Origin: Pseudomonas fluorescens
GTDB lineage: Bacteria; Pseudomonadota; Gammaproteobacteria; Pseudomonadales; Pseudomonadaceae
Assembly: GCF_003732425.1 (NCBI RefSeq)
Contig: NZ_MOBX01000013.1
Location: 870,026-934,025, forward strand
Reading direction: 5' to 3'
Length of the DNA stretch: 64,000 nucleotides
The notes under the pieces were generated by a model. That model was not told where the DNA came from. It was given only the letters and a program-made list of their open reading frames with translations, and did not search any database. Positions within the stretch are counted from its first letter, which is position 1; every line of letters begins with the position of its first letter. Shown piece after piece: positions 17,881 to 27,131 of the stretch. The position numbers and the translations under genes were made by a program.

Positions 17881-19235
17881 TTGAACTGCGCTCGGCTTAT
17901 GATCAAAGCCATAGCCATCAATGCCACCGCGACGCCGAAAGTGATGTGCAAGCCGCTGGCAATCGATGTTGCCGGCGCCTGCGTCGGATCGCCCGCCGCC
18001 AACGCAAACACTGCGCCCATCACCGCCGCCCCGGTGATCAAGCCGAGGTTGCGCGCCAGCCCGAGCATCGCCGAGACCACCCCGCGCTGCTCCTGACGAA
18101 CACCTGCCATCAATCCGGTGTTGTTGGCCGCCTGAAACAGCGCATAACCGAGGGCAACCAAGGTTATCGGCAGCAAATACCCCGGCAACCCCAAACGCAT
18201 CGGCAACAGTGCCAACAAACCGCAACCGCAGGCCATGGCGAACAACGCGCCCGGCACGATCCGCCGCGCGCCAAAGCGGTCCACCAGACGCCCGGCCGGC
18301 ACGCCACCAAACGCAGACAACAAAGGCCCCACCGATAACGCCAAACCGACCACAGTACTGCTGAGGCCTAACCCACGGCTCAGGTAAAACGGCCCGACCA
18401 CCAGCGTGGTCATCATCACGGTGGTCACCAACAGCGTCAGCGCCAGACTGCTGCTCAGTCGCGGATCGCTGAACAGTGACAAGCGAATCAGCGGCGCCCT
18501 GGCCTTCATCTCGACCACGACGAACAACCCGACACCGCACAGGCTGGCCAGCAGCAATGGCCACGAGAAACCTTCAACCGTCATTGCCAACGCATAGGCC
18601 CCCAGCGTGAAGACCAGCACCGCGCTGCCAACATAATCGAACGCTATGCGCGCCCCTGCTGCCCGATCCGCCGGCAGAAAGCGGTACACCAGCCAAGCAT
18701 TGAGCAAGCCCAGCGGCACGTTGAGGAGAAAAATCGCCTGCCAGCCGACATGCGCCATCAACAGCCCACCCAGCGACGGTCCGAGGGTGGTGCCGGTGGC
18801 TGACATCGTTGCCAGCAAGCCCATCGCACTGCCCGCCCGCGTCTTCGGCACCGCGTCGGCGACCAACGCCACCGTCAAAGCGAACATGATCGCCGCGCCG
18901 ACGCCTTGCACCGCCCGTGCGCCGATCAGCCAGCCAAGTCCCGGCGCCAGCGCGCAGGCCAACGAGGCGCTGGTGAAAATGCCAATCCCGATCAACAGCA
19001 ATCGACGCCGACCGAAGCCATCGCCCAGACGCCCGACACTGACGATCAAAGTGGTGATTGCCAGCAGGTAAGCGAGCACGATCCATTGCACCTGTTGAAA
19101 CATCGCCTCGAACGCCGTCGCCAGAATCGGCAGCCCCGCGTTGGCGATGCTGGTGTCCAGCGACGGCATCAACATCGACAAGGCCAGACTGGTCAGCGCC
19201 CAGCGGGCGGGAGTGCTCAGAGGTTCTTGGGGCAT
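17823..19235 (-). CDS. MFS drug-efflux-like transporter (DHA2/EmrB-type)
   Basis: About 470 residues with around 12-14 membrane helices. LSMLMPSLDTSIANAGLPIL is the DHA2 N-terminal motif C-like segment, and GRLGDGFGRRRLLLIG is motif A of the major facilitator superfamily. The ATG at 19235 starts the family-like protein; a longer frame to 19475 does not resemble it. The last roughly 18 residues are encoded by a REP element, so the original stop has been lost. It is divergent from a LysR gene 103 bases away, the usual arrangement for regulator and exporter. Confidence 0.88.
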   Translation of the reverse strand: MPQEPLSTPARWALTSLALSMLMPSLDTSIANAGLPILATAFEAMFQQVQWIVLAYLLAITTLIVSVGRLGDGFGRRRLLLIGIGIFTSASLACALAPGLGWLIGARAVQGVGAAIMFALTVALVADAVPKTRAGSAMGLLATMSATGTTLGPSLGGLLMAHVGWQAIFLLNVPLGLLNAWLVYRFLPADRAAGARIAFDYVGSAVLVFTLGAYALAMTVEGFSWPLLLASLCGVGLFVVVEMKARAPLIRLSLFSDPRLSSSLALTLLVTTVMMTTLVVGPFYLSRGLGLSSTVVGLALSVGPLLSAFGGVPAGRLVDRFGARRIVPGALFAMACGCGLLALLPMRLGLPGYLLPITLVALGYALFQAANNTGLMAGVRQEQRGVVSAMLGLARNLGLITGAAVMGAVFALAAGDPTQAPATSIASGLHITFGVAVALMAMALIISRAQFNCRSEPAREEAGTGSISGD

Positions 19236-19338
19236 GGCAGGCTCGCAGTACAAAGGTGATCGGGCATAGCCTGAGCCTCGACAACACACGGCGCAAGACG
19301 CATGCTTTGCACTCAATACCTGCACGGAACGCCATGTC

Positions 19339-20226
19339 ATGACCACTCCGGATCTGAACCTGCTGATCACCCTCGACGTATTGCTGCGTGAAGGCAGCGT
19401 CGCCCGTGCCGCCAAATGCCTGCGGTTGAGCCCGTCGGCCATGAGTCGCGCCCTCGCCCGTCTGCGCGAAACCACCGGGGATCCGCTGCTGGTGCGCGCG
19501 GGGCGTGGCCTGGTACCAACGACGCGCGCACTGGAATTGCGCGAACGGGTCAGTCATCTGGTGCAGGAAGCCGAGGCGGTTTTGCGCCCTGCCGAAGTGC
19601 TCGACCCGCGCCGCTTGCAACGCACCTTCACTCTGCGCAACACCGACGGCTTTGTTGAAACCTTCGCCGCCGCCCTGCTCGCGCGCATCGCCGAAGAGGC
19701 GCCCGACGTGCGTCTGCGTTTTGTGCAGAAAGCCGACAAGGACAGCACGCCGCTGCGCGAAGGCCGCGTCGATCTGGAAACGGGTGTGGTCGATGACAGC
19801 ACCGACCCGACGTTGCACAGCCGCATCCTGTTCCAGGATCAATGGATCGGTGTGGTGCGTGAGGGGCATCCACTGAGTTCGGGAAAAATCACCAGCAAGC
19901 GTTTTGCCGGCGGCGAGCACATTCTCATTTCACGACGCGGGCGCAGCAGTGGCCCGGTAGACGAAGCGTTACTCGCGCTAGGGCTGACACGAGACATCGT
20001 CACCTCGTTCGGTGGATTCTCGGCGGCGCTGACGCTGGTGCGTGAATCAGACCTGATCGCCACTGTCCCGCAGCGTCATACGAGCAAACTGCGCACGGGC
20101 CTGCACAGTTTCGCCCTGCCCTTCGCGATGCCGGACATCAGCGTATCGATGCTCTGGCATCCGCGCATGGACGCCGACCCGGCGCATCGCTGGTTGCGCG
20201 AGTGTGTGCGGCAAGTCTGCGCTTAA
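19339..20226 (+). CDS. LysR-family regulator
   Basis: The 295-residue protein has an N-terminal winged helix (LITLDVLLREGSVARAAKCL, LSPSAMSRALARLRETTG) and a substrate-binding domain. PLLVRAGRGLVPTTRA is the usual wing. The divergent MFS exporter gene is its likely target. Its stop codon overlaps that of the convergent cell-wall hydrolase gene. Confidence 0.88.
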   Translation: MTTPDLNLLITLDVLLREGSVARAAKCLRLSPSAMSRALARLRETTGDPLLVRAGRGLVPTTRALELRERVSHLVQEAEAVLRPAEVLDPRRLQRTFTLRNTDGFVETFAAALLARIAEEAPDVRLRFVQKADKDSTPLREGRVDLETGVVDDSTDPTLHSRILFQDQWIGVVREGHPLSSGKITSKRFAGGEHILISRRGRSSGPVDEALLALGLTRDIVTSFGGFSAALTLVRESDLIATVPQRHTSKLRTGLHSFALPFAMPDISVSMLWHPRMDADPAHRWLRECVRQVCA

Positions 20227-20843
20227 CGCGCGTCGCCACCGGCAGGTTTGTAGAAGAGAAATTTCTTCGTTTCGGCGGTCTTGCGGTACTCCTTGGCCCA
20301 GCTCGGATGCACATTGCGGTCATGGAAATACAACGCGCCATTGGTGCGATCCTTGAGCTGGCGGTTCAGCGCTTTGCGAGCGATATCCTTGGCCAGCGTG
20401 TATTCGGCATCTTCCTTGACCTGATCCGGACGCCCGTCGCACCACCAGGAAAACTGACAACTCTTGGTTTCCGAACCTTGTTTGACGACAGCGCACACCG
20501 TGTCGGGAAACCCTTCGTGACCGAGGCGATTCATCACCACGCTAGCCACGGCTTCCATTTCCGGCGTGTCTTTGCCTTTGGCTTCCCAGTAGATACTGCG
20601 CGCCAGACAAGTGATCGGATCGTCCAGCGGCGCGGCACCGGCGGGGTCGACCGCTTGCACTTCGGTCGGGGTGATGGCCTCGGCTTTCGGGGCCGGGGCG
20701 GCGCTGACTTTGTCTGCCGCTTTCTCTTCCAGCACTTGGGCTTTTTCTTCAGCCTGCGCTTTGATCGGGGCCTGATCGGTGGCCCATGCAGCGCCTGCCA
20801 ACAGGGTGAATACGAGACAACCCGCCCAGCCTTTCAATCCCAT
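20223..20843 (-). CDS. SleB-type cell-wall hydrolase
   Basis: The 206-residue exported protein has a signal peptide (cut after AAWA), an Ala/Glu/Lys-rich linker to about residue 70, and a Hydrolase_2 domain: CLARSIYWEAKGKDTPEMEA contains the catalytic Glu, followed by VASVVMNRL, CQFSWWCDG and ALYFHDRNVHPSW. Such enzymes are lytic transglycosylase-like and act on peptidoglycan. Pseudomonas is not a spore former, so the germination name of the family is not meant. The start at 20843 gives a proper signal peptide. Confidence 0.87.
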   Translation of the reverse strand: MGLKGWAGCLVFTLLAGAAWATDQAPIKAQAEEKAQVLEEKAADKVSAAPAPKAEAITPTEVQAVDPAGAAPLDDPITCLARSIYWEAKGKDTPEMEAVASVVMNRLGHEGFPDTVCAVVKQGSETKSCQFSWWCDGRPDQVKEDAEYTLAKDIARKALNRQLKDRTNGALYFHDRNVHPSWAKEYRKTAETKKFLFYKPAGGDAR

Positions 20844-21042
20844 GTCTGTTCTTCCGGCAGCGCCCGATGCGGGCAAGGTATTACGTCAGGGAGACACCCG
20901 GTTTGCGGGGTCTTCGGTGAGTGTAGACGGCAAATCCAGCGGCAAAGTTGCGCAGAAAAACCGCTGAATGAAGAAAAAAGACATTGCACTCACCGGGGGC
21001 CTTTCGCGCATCATGGGCGCACTCAGCTCAAGGGAGATTTCC

Positions 21043-21894
21043 ATGCGCTTCATGCCATCTGTTTTGCGTCTTGCCGCGTTGTCCGTGGGCGTTATGTTTG
21101 CCATCCCGGCCCTCGCCGCCGATGAGTTGCAACTGATCGAGTCGATCAACAGCTACCGCAGCCAGCCGCAGCGTTGCGGTTCGCAGGCATCGAATGAATT
21201 GCCACCGCTGTCGGCTGATCCACGGCTGCGATTACGCGCCACCGGAGCTGTCGATCTGCAACAAGCCATGGCCAGCGCCAGTTATCCGATGGTCAATGTG
21301 CAGGCGATCACGCTCAACGGCCCGCGCGATGCAGCGTCGGCGATGAAGGCGATTCAGGAAAGTTTCTGTCAGGTGGTGCTCGATCCGCAGTTTGTCGATG
21401 TCGGGGTCAGCCGCGATGACCGCGACTGGCGCATTGTATTGGCGCGGCCGCTGCTGTCGGCCAAGCTGGGGGACGCGCAAAGTGAGGGGCAGAAGTTGCT
21501 GAGCGAACTCAACGTCGCCCGCAGTCAGGCGCGTCAGTGTGGCGGTCAGGCGTTCGCCGCTGCCGCACCGCTGGCCTGGAACGCGACGCTGGGCACGATC
21601 GCGCAGGATCACAGCCGCGACATGGCCAACAACAATTACTTCGACCACAAGGACCGCGACGGCCGCACCCCGGGCGATCGCGCGGAACTCGCCGGTTACA
21701 GCGGCCAACAGGTCGGCGAAAACATCGCCGCCGGGCAAGACACCGTGCACAAAGTCGTCGAAGGCTGGCTCGCCAGTCCCGGCCACTGCGCCAACCTGAT
21801 GAACCCGCAATACCAGGAACTCGGCGCCGCTTACGCGACCGACCCGAAAAGCAGCGCGGGGATCTACTGGACCGCAATGTTTGGCGCCCAATAA
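21043..21894 (+). CDS. Secreted protein with two tandem CAP (SCP/PR-1) domains
   Basis: The 283-residue protein has a signal peptide (cut after PALAA) and two CAP-like halves. The second (about 150-283) is canonical: LAWNATLGTIAQDHSRDM, NNYFDHKDRDGRTPGDRA, VGENIAAGQ and GWLASPGHCANLMNP. The first half (about 28-145) repeats the start, LQLIESINSYRSQPQRCG against QKLLSELNVARSQARQCG, but lacks the His/Glu residues. An AAGGGAG ribosome site precedes the ATG. CAP domains bind lipids or act as proteases in some systems; the bacterial role is largely unknown. Confidence 0.85.
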   Translation: MRFMPSVLRLAALSVGVMFAIPALAADELQLIESINSYRSQPQRCGSQASNELPPLSADPRLRLRATGAVDLQQAMASASYPMVNVQAITLNGPRDAASAMKAIQESFCQVVLDPQFVDVGVSRDDRDWRIVLARPLLSAKLGDAQSEGQKLLSELNVARSQARQCGGQAFAAAAPLAWNATLGTIAQDHSRDMANNNYFDHKDRDGRTPGDRAELAGYSGQQVGENIAAGQDTVHKVVEGWLASPGHCANLMNPQYQELGAAYATDPKSSAGIYWTAMFGAQ

Positions 21895-21999
21895 ATCTCC
21901 CTCCTGCCCTGCGGAGAAAATTACTTTCTTTACAAGACCTCGCTTAACTGACGAATAAACCTTCGGCGAAAAAAGTACATCATCGACGGGATCAATCAG

Positions 22000-22013
22000 C
22001 TGTTCATTAACAG
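22000..22013. promoter_or_regulatory. Palindrome in the moaA upstream region
   Basis: CTGTTCATTAACAG is an inverted repeat with 5-base arms, 79 bases before the moaA start. It could be an operator. It is not a LexA box, which needs eight bases between CTGT and ACAG; here there are six. Confidence 0.3.
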
Positions 22014-22091
22014 TGATTGGACGGCACTGAAAGTTAGCCATAACCTGCACCGCCCCCCTTCAACCGGGGTTTTCATTCCTGCGAGGCTGTC

Positions 22092-23090
22092 ATGTCAGAG
22101 CGTGTCTTGATCGATGGTTACAACCGCCGCGTCGACTATCTGCGCATGTCGGTCACCGACCGCTGCGACTTTCGCTGCGTCTATTGCATGGCCGAAGACA
22201 TGCAGTTTCTGCCGCGTCAGCAAGTGCTGACCCTGGAAGAGATTTATCAACTGGCGCAGAGCTTCGTGGCGCTCGGCACGCGCAAGATTCGCCTCACCGG
22301 GGGCGAGCCGCTGATTCGTCCGGGCGTCGTCAAGCTCTGCGAGCAAATCGCCGCCCTGCCCGGCCTGCGCGAGTTGTGCATGACCACCAACGGCTCGCAA
22401 CTGGGCAAACTCGCGGCGCCGCTGTTCGACGCCGGGGTCAAACGTCTGAACATCAGCCTCGACAGCCTCGATGCGCAGCGCTTCAAACAGATGACCCGCA
22501 CCGGCGATCTGGCGCAGGTGATCAACGGCATCGATGCCGCGCGCAAGGCCGGTTTTACCCGCACTAAACTCAACGTGGTGGTGATGCAGGGCCGCAACGA
22601 TGAGGAGATCAACGATCTGGTCAGCTTCGCCATCGACCGCCAGCTCGACGTCTCCTTCATCGAGGAAATGCCGCTGGGGATCATCAGCGAACACAGCCGC
22701 GCCGAGTCGTTTTTCTCCAGCGCCCAGGTGCGGGAAAAGATTGCCGAACGCTACACCTTGATTGACTCGGCCGAGTCGACTCAAGGCCCGTCGCGCTACT
22801 GGCGGCTGGCGGAGGCGCCGGAGATTCGCCTGGGCTTTATTTCGCCGCACAGCCACAACTTTTGCGGCACCTGCAATCGCGTACGCCTCACCGTCGAGGG
22901 TCGCCTGCTACTGTGTCTGGGTAACGAGCATGCGGTGGATCTAAAAGCAGTGCTGCGTGCCCATCCGGGGCAACCGCAGCGGCTGGAGAAAGCCATTGTC
23001 GAGGCGATGAAGCTCAAGCCGTATCGGCATAACTTCGAAGTGAACGACGATGTTCAAGTCGTGCGCTTCATGAACATGACAGGCGGCTAG
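22092..23090 (+). CDS. moaA: GTP 3',8-cyclase MoaA
   Basis: The 332-residue radical-SAM enzyme carries out the first step of molybdenum cofactor synthesis, converting GTP to 3',8-cyclo-GTP. The radical-SAM cluster ligands are Cys25, Cys29 and Cys32 (CDFRCVYC); the second cluster uses [11 protein letters not shown] and a later Cys in LLLCLGN. The C-terminus ends in the Gly-Gly that is essential in the family. [12 protein letters not shown] is the SAM-binding GGE motif. moeA and moaB lie 2 kb away on the other strand. Confidence 0.96.
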   Translation: MSERVLIDGYNRRVDYLRMSVTDRCDFRCVYCMAEDMQFLPRQQVLTLEEIYQLAQSFVALGTRKIRLTGGEPLIRPGVVKLCEQIAALPGLRELCMTTNGSQLGKLAAPLFDAGVKRLNISLDSLDAQRFKQMTRTGDLAQVINGIDAARKAGFTRTKLNVVVMQGRNDEEINDLVSFAIDRQLDVSFIEEMPLGIISEHSRAESFFSSAQVREKIAERYTLIDSAESTQGPSRYWRLAEAPEIRLGFISPHSHNFCGTCNRVRLTVEGRLLLCLGNEHAVDLKAVLRAHPGQPQRLEKAIVEAMKLKPYRHNFEVNDDVQVVRFMNMTGG

Positions 23091-23125
23091 ACCGCCCCTT
23101 CCAAGGGTTATCGGAACCGCACAGC

Positions 23126-24022
23126 ATGATCATCAGACCCAAGGTCAATCAGTTCGCCATCCTCTTCACCCTCAAGGGTTCGATCGCCAAGCGCATCGCC
23201 CTGCGCACGTTGATGGTCACTCTGCTGGCTTCGGCCATCGTGCTGGTGGAAATCCTCCATCCGAGCAACTTCACCAAGGTCAATGCCACGCCGTTTACCT
23301 TGCTCGGTTTGTCGCTGTCGATCTTTATGAGTTTTCGCAACAACGCCTGTTATGACCGTTGGTACGAGGCGCGCAAGGCCTGGGGCGAGGTGATCGTGCA
23401 CATTCGCTCGGTGATTCGCGAAACCCATGTGATTCGTGAGTCGGCTCAGCGCAAGCCGTTGCTGCTCAATCTTTGTGGTTTTGCTCATGCGTTGAACGCG
23501 CGGTTGCGTAAAGAAAGCGAAGCGGACGCCAGTAGCCAATGGATCATGCCGAAACCCGATCCGCAGACACCGGATTACAGCGGACGCATTTTGCAGACGG
23601 TTGGCCAGCAGTGTTCCGATCTGCATCAGAACGGTGAACTGACAGAGTGGCGCTACATGCTGCTGGCCAACCATTTGACCAGCCTGACCCAGGCGCAAGC
23701 GGTGTGCGAGCGGATCAAAAACACGCCACTGCCGTTTCCTTACACTCTGTTGCTGCACCGAACGATTTATCTGTTCTGCATCCTGCTGCCGTTCGCAATG
23801 GCCGAACCGCTGGGCTGGCTGACACCGTTGTTCACGGCGATTGTCAGCTACACGTTCTTTGGTCTGGATGCGATTGCCGATGAACTGGAAGACCCGTTTG
23901 GCCGCGACGAGAACGACTTGGCAACCGATGCGCTGGTGCGCACCATCGAACGCGACATCCTCAGCGAACTCGGCGCCGAAGTGCCGCCGGCGCTGAAGCC
24001 TGTGGACTATGTCCTGAGCTGA
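23126..24022 (+). CDS. Bestrophin-like (UPF0187) membrane channel protein
   Basis: The 298-residue protein begins MIIRPKVNQFAILFTLKGS and has helices at about 25-45, 50-70 and a pair near 210-245. SLSIFMSFRNNACYDRWYEARKAWG is the bestrophin-family signature, and PFGRDENDLATDALVRTIE resembles the acidic calcium-clasp region of animal bestrophins. Bacterial members form pentameric ion channels. It starts 35 bases after moaA and could be co-transcribed. A REP array begins 28 bases after its stop. Confidence 0.88.
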   Translation: MIIRPKVNQFAILFTLKGSIAKRIALRTLMVTLLASAIVLVEILHPSNFTKVNATPFTLLGLSLSIFMSFRNNACYDRWYEARKAWGEVIVHIRSVIRETHVIRESAQRKPLLLNLCGFAHALNARLRKESEADASSQWIMPKPDPQTPDYSGRILQTVGQQCSDLHQNGELTEWRYMLLANHLTSLTQAQAVCERIKNTPLPFPYTLLLHRTIYLFCILLPFAMAEPLGWLTPLFTAIVSYTFFGLDAIADELEDPFGRDENDLATDALVRTIERDILSELGAEVPPALKPVDYVLS

Positions 24023-24050
24023 TCCTTAGCTCTCCAGACACCTCAAAACC

Positions 24051-25082
24051 CTGTGGGAGCGAGCCTGCTCGCGAAGAGGCCGTATCAGCCAACATCGATG
24101 TTGACTGACACTCCGCCTTCGCGAGCAGGCTCGCTCCCACAGTTTTTGCGTACACCGCGGATATTGTTGAGCACCACAAAACCACTGTAGGAGTGAGCCT
24201 GCTCGCGATGGCGCCGGCCCAGTCAACATCTTCGTCGACTGACCCTCCGTCATCGCGAGCAGGCTCACTCCTACAGGTTTTGCATTCACACCCGGATATT
24301 GATGAGCGCCATAAAGCCATTGTGGGAGCGAGCCTGCTCGCGAAGGGGCCGTATCAGCCAAAATCAATGTTGACTGACACTTCGCATTCGCGAGCAAGCT
24401 CGCTCCCACAGGTTTTGTGTACACCGCGGATATTGTTGAGCACCACAAAACCATTGTAGGAGCGAGCCTGCTCGCGATGGCGCCGGCCCAGTCAACATCT
24501 TCGTCGACTAACCCTCCGTCATCGCGAGCAGGCTCACTCCTACAGGTTTTGCATTCACACCCGGATATTGATGAGCGCCATAAAGCCATTGTGGGAGCGA
24601 GCCTGCTCGCGAAGGGGCCGTGTCAGCCAAAATCAATGTTGACTGACACTCCGCCTTCGCGAGCAAGCTCGCTCCCACAGTTTTTGCGTACACCGCGGAT
24701 ATTGTTGAGCACCACAAAACCATTGTAGGAGTGAGCCTGCTCGCGATGGCGCCGGCCCAGTCAACATCTTCGTCGACTGACCCTCCGTCATCGCGAGCAG
24801 GCTCACTCCTACAGGTTTTGCATTCACACACGGATATTGATGAGCGCCATAAAGCCATTGTGGGAGCGAGCCTGCTCGCGAAGGGGCCGTATCAGCCAAC
24901 ATCGATGTTGACTGACACTCCGCCTTCGCGAGCAGGCTCACTCCCACAGTTTTTGCGTACACCGCGGATATTGTTGAGCACCACAAAACCACTGTAGGAG
25001 TGAGCCTGCTCGCGATAGCGGTTGACCAGCCAACGCAGATGTTGACTGGGCCACGGCCTTCGCGAGCAGGCTCGCTCCCACA
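24051..25082. repeat. REP array: eight BIMEs in a 269-bp tandem period
   Basis: Eight REP pairs of two alternating kinds. The type with TGTGGGAGCGAGCC arms starts at 24052, 24321, 24590 and 24859; the type with TGTAGGAGTGAGCC arms starts at 24186, 24455, 24724 and 24993. Both series step by exactly 269 bases. Spacers are also repeated (ACACCGCGGATATTGTTGAG and CACCCGGATATTGATGAGCG). The last unit has a different loop and marks the end. There is no gene in the array; reading frames across it are repeat-encoded. It separates bestrophin and moeA, which converge on it. Confidence 0.95.
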
Positions 25083-25100
25083 GTTTGATTGGTGGTGAGG

Positions 25101-26306
25101 TCAGAAGAGTTCGTTGAAGGGGATAAAGCGCAGCGGGTCGCCGAGGTTGTGGGTGCTGTTCTCCGGGATTTCCACCAGGCCATCGGCCCAGGTCGCGCCG
25201 AGCAGAACGCCGGAGCTTTGATTCGGATAAAGCACCGCACGCCCTGCTTCCAGCTTCACACGCAGATATTCACGTCGGCTGCCGGCCTTGTGCCAATCGA
25301 AGCCTGCGTTGACTGTGAAGCTCAGCGGCGTGACCGCTGCCACGCCTTGTATGCGCAGTAAATACGGCCGCGCCAGCAGGCCGAAGGTCACCAGTGCCGA
25401 AGTCGGATTACCCGGCAAACCAATCACCGGCACCGTGCCGAAATGGCCCACGGTCAGTGGTTTGCCAGGCTTGATCGCCAGTTTCCACAACAGCGGTTTG
25501 CCGCTTTCGCGCAGCACCTGCCCGAGGCAATCGGCATCACCGGCAGACACCCCGCCCGTAGTCAGAATCAGATCAGCGCGCACTTGCAGTTGCTCAAGCT
25601 TGAGCCGGGTCTGCGCCGGGCGATCCGGGAGGATTCCGGCGTCGATCACTTCGCAGCCCAGCTCACGCAACCAGTGGCCGAGCAACACGCGGTTGCTGTT
25701 GTAGATGCTGCCGGGGCGCAGCGGCTGGCCCGGCTCGACCAGTTCGTCACCGGTCGACAGCAACGCCACACGCGGGCGACGCACCACGTGCAAATGCGCC
25801 AACCCTTGCCCGGCGGCGACCGCCAGTTCGAACGGCCCCAGGCGTTTGCCGGCACACAACAGGATATCGCCAACGCGATTTTCCTGACCTTGTGCGCGAA
25901 TGTTCTGCCCCGCTTTCAGTGGCTGCAAGAAGCGCACGCGGCCGTCCTCCAGCACTTCGACGTTCTCCTGCATCTCGACGCAGGTGGCGCCGGGCGGCAG
26001 CGGTGCGCCGGTGAAAATCCGTGCGCAGGTGCCGGGCAGCAACGTGTCCGGCGCCAGCCCGGCGTAGACCTTTTGCGAGACCTTCAGCGGCTGTCGGTGC
26101 AGATCGGCGAGATTGAGCGCGTAACCGTCCATGGCGCTGTTCGGCCACGGCGGCAGGTCGAGTGTCGCCACCAGATCACTGGCCAGCACCCGCCCACGCG
26201 CCTCGTCGAGCGCCAGCAGTTCGCTGTCGGCCAAGCGTTGCTCATTGGCCATGCCGAGCAATTGGTCGAGGGCGTCTTCGACTGGCATCAACGGTGCCTT
26301 GCTCAT
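25101..26306 (-). CDS. moeA: Molybdopterin molybdenumtransferase MoeA
   Basis: The 401-residue enzyme inserts molybdate into adenylylated molybdopterin. Visible landmarks are PPWPNSAMDGYAL near residue 60, RIFTGAPLPPGA, STGDELVEPGQPL, TTGGVSAGDADCL and GLPGNPTSALVTF, the whole MoeA series in order. The ATG at 26306 overlaps the moaB stop as ATGA, so the pair is translationally coupled. It ends 19 bases from the REP array. Confidence 0.95.
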   Translation of the reverse strand: MSKAPLMPVEDALDQLLGMANEQRLADSELLALDEARGRVLASDLVATLDLPPWPNSAMDGYALNLADLHRQPLKVSQKVYAGLAPDTLLPGTCARIFTGAPLPPGATCVEMQENVEVLEDGRVRFLQPLKAGQNIRAQGQENRVGDILLCAGKRLGPFELAVAAGQGLAHLHVVRRPRVALLSTGDELVEPGQPLRPGSIYNSNRVLLGHWLRELGCEVIDAGILPDRPAQTRLKLEQLQVRADLILTTGGVSAGDADCLGQVLRESGKPLLWKLAIKPGKPLTVGHFGTVPVIGLPGNPTSALVTFGLLARPYLLRIQGVAAVTPLSFTVNAGFDWHKAGSRREYLRVKLEAGRAVLYPNQSSGVLLGATWADGLVEIPENSTHNLGDPLRFIPFNELF

Positions 26307-26842
26307 CCGCGTGGTCCGCAGGCTTGCACGGCTTTCAGGTGCGGGACGAAGTTGCACGGGCGATGACGGTTGTCCAGTTGCTCGGCCAGAATGCCTTCCC
26401 ACGCCGTGCGGCAAGCGCCGGTCGAGCCCGGCAGGCAGCAAACCAGCGTACCGTTCGACAGCCCGGCCAGCGCACGGCTTTGCACGGTGGACGTGCCGAT
26501 ATCCAGAATCGAAATCGCCCGGAACAGTTCACCAAACCCGTCAATCTGCTTATCGAACAAGCAGGCCACCGCTTCCGGCGTGCTGTCGCGACCGGTGAAA
26601 CCCGTGCCGCCGGTGATCAGCACCACCTGAATGCCTTCGTCGGCGATCCAGTTCGCTACCTGAGCGCGGATCTTGTACAGATCGTCCTTGAGCAGGTTGC
26701 GCGCGCTCAGCGTGTGCCCGGCTTCCAGCAACCGACTGACCAGCAACTGGCCGGACGTATCGCTGGCGTAATCGCGCGTATCGCTGACCGTCAGCACGGC
26801 AATATTCAGGGGGACAAACAGGGCATCGGCTTTGGCGCTCAT
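26303..26842 (-). CDS. moaB: Molybdenum cofactor biosynthesis protein B
   Basis: The 179-residue MoaB/MogA-fold protein has NIAVLTVSDTR at the start, LITGGTGFTGRDSTPEAV (pterin-binding loop) and CLPGSTGACRTAW. It is believed to act in molybdopterin adenylylation, in place of MogA in some bacteria. It is first in the moaB-moeA operon and divergent from a LysR gene across 289 bases that hold only promoter-like AT-richer sequence. Confidence 0.93.
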   Translation of the reverse strand: MSAKADALFVPLNIAVLTVSDTRDYASDTSGQLLVSRLLEAGHTLSARNLLKDDLYKIRAQVANWIADEGIQVVLITGGTGFTGRDSTPEAVACLFDKQIDGFGELFRAISILDIGTSTVQSRALAGLSNGTLVCCLPGSTGACRTAWEGILAEQLDNRHRPCNFVPHLKAVQACGPRG

Positions 26843-27131
26843 GGCAGTTCTCCGGCAGCAGTCAATCAACATTGGCGAGCAGCCTAAGTGCCACTTATGA
26901 GGACTGTCTAATCACTCTGGCCAACCGTATTATCGACCGGCTCTATCGGTGTTTTTCACCTCGCTAAACGCCAGTAAAACCGGGCTTGATAGAGCTGAGC
27001 GATAGTCCCTTGAGCACTTCCGATTGGACGAATTTCCATTCAGATGAGATCGTCGCACCCTGCGCTTTTCGTGCGCCTCGCGCATCTGCGTCAAGACTCA
27101 TTCAAAAATTCCCCATCGAGCAGGTGCCTTC

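Noticed and set aside
22000..22013. LexA box upstream of moaA
   Set aside because: The spacing between CTGT and ACAG is six, not eight, bases.
24193..24997. Open reading frames of 88-187 codons across the REP array on both strands, with repeated GASLLAK / SEPAR text
   Set aside because: They are translations of the REP half-sites. The same peptide appears wherever a REP occurs, and there are no ribosome sites.
24051..25082. CRISPR-like array
   Set aside because: The period is 269 bases, the units are inverted pairs rather than direct repeats, and the spacers are themselves repeated. No cas genes are present.
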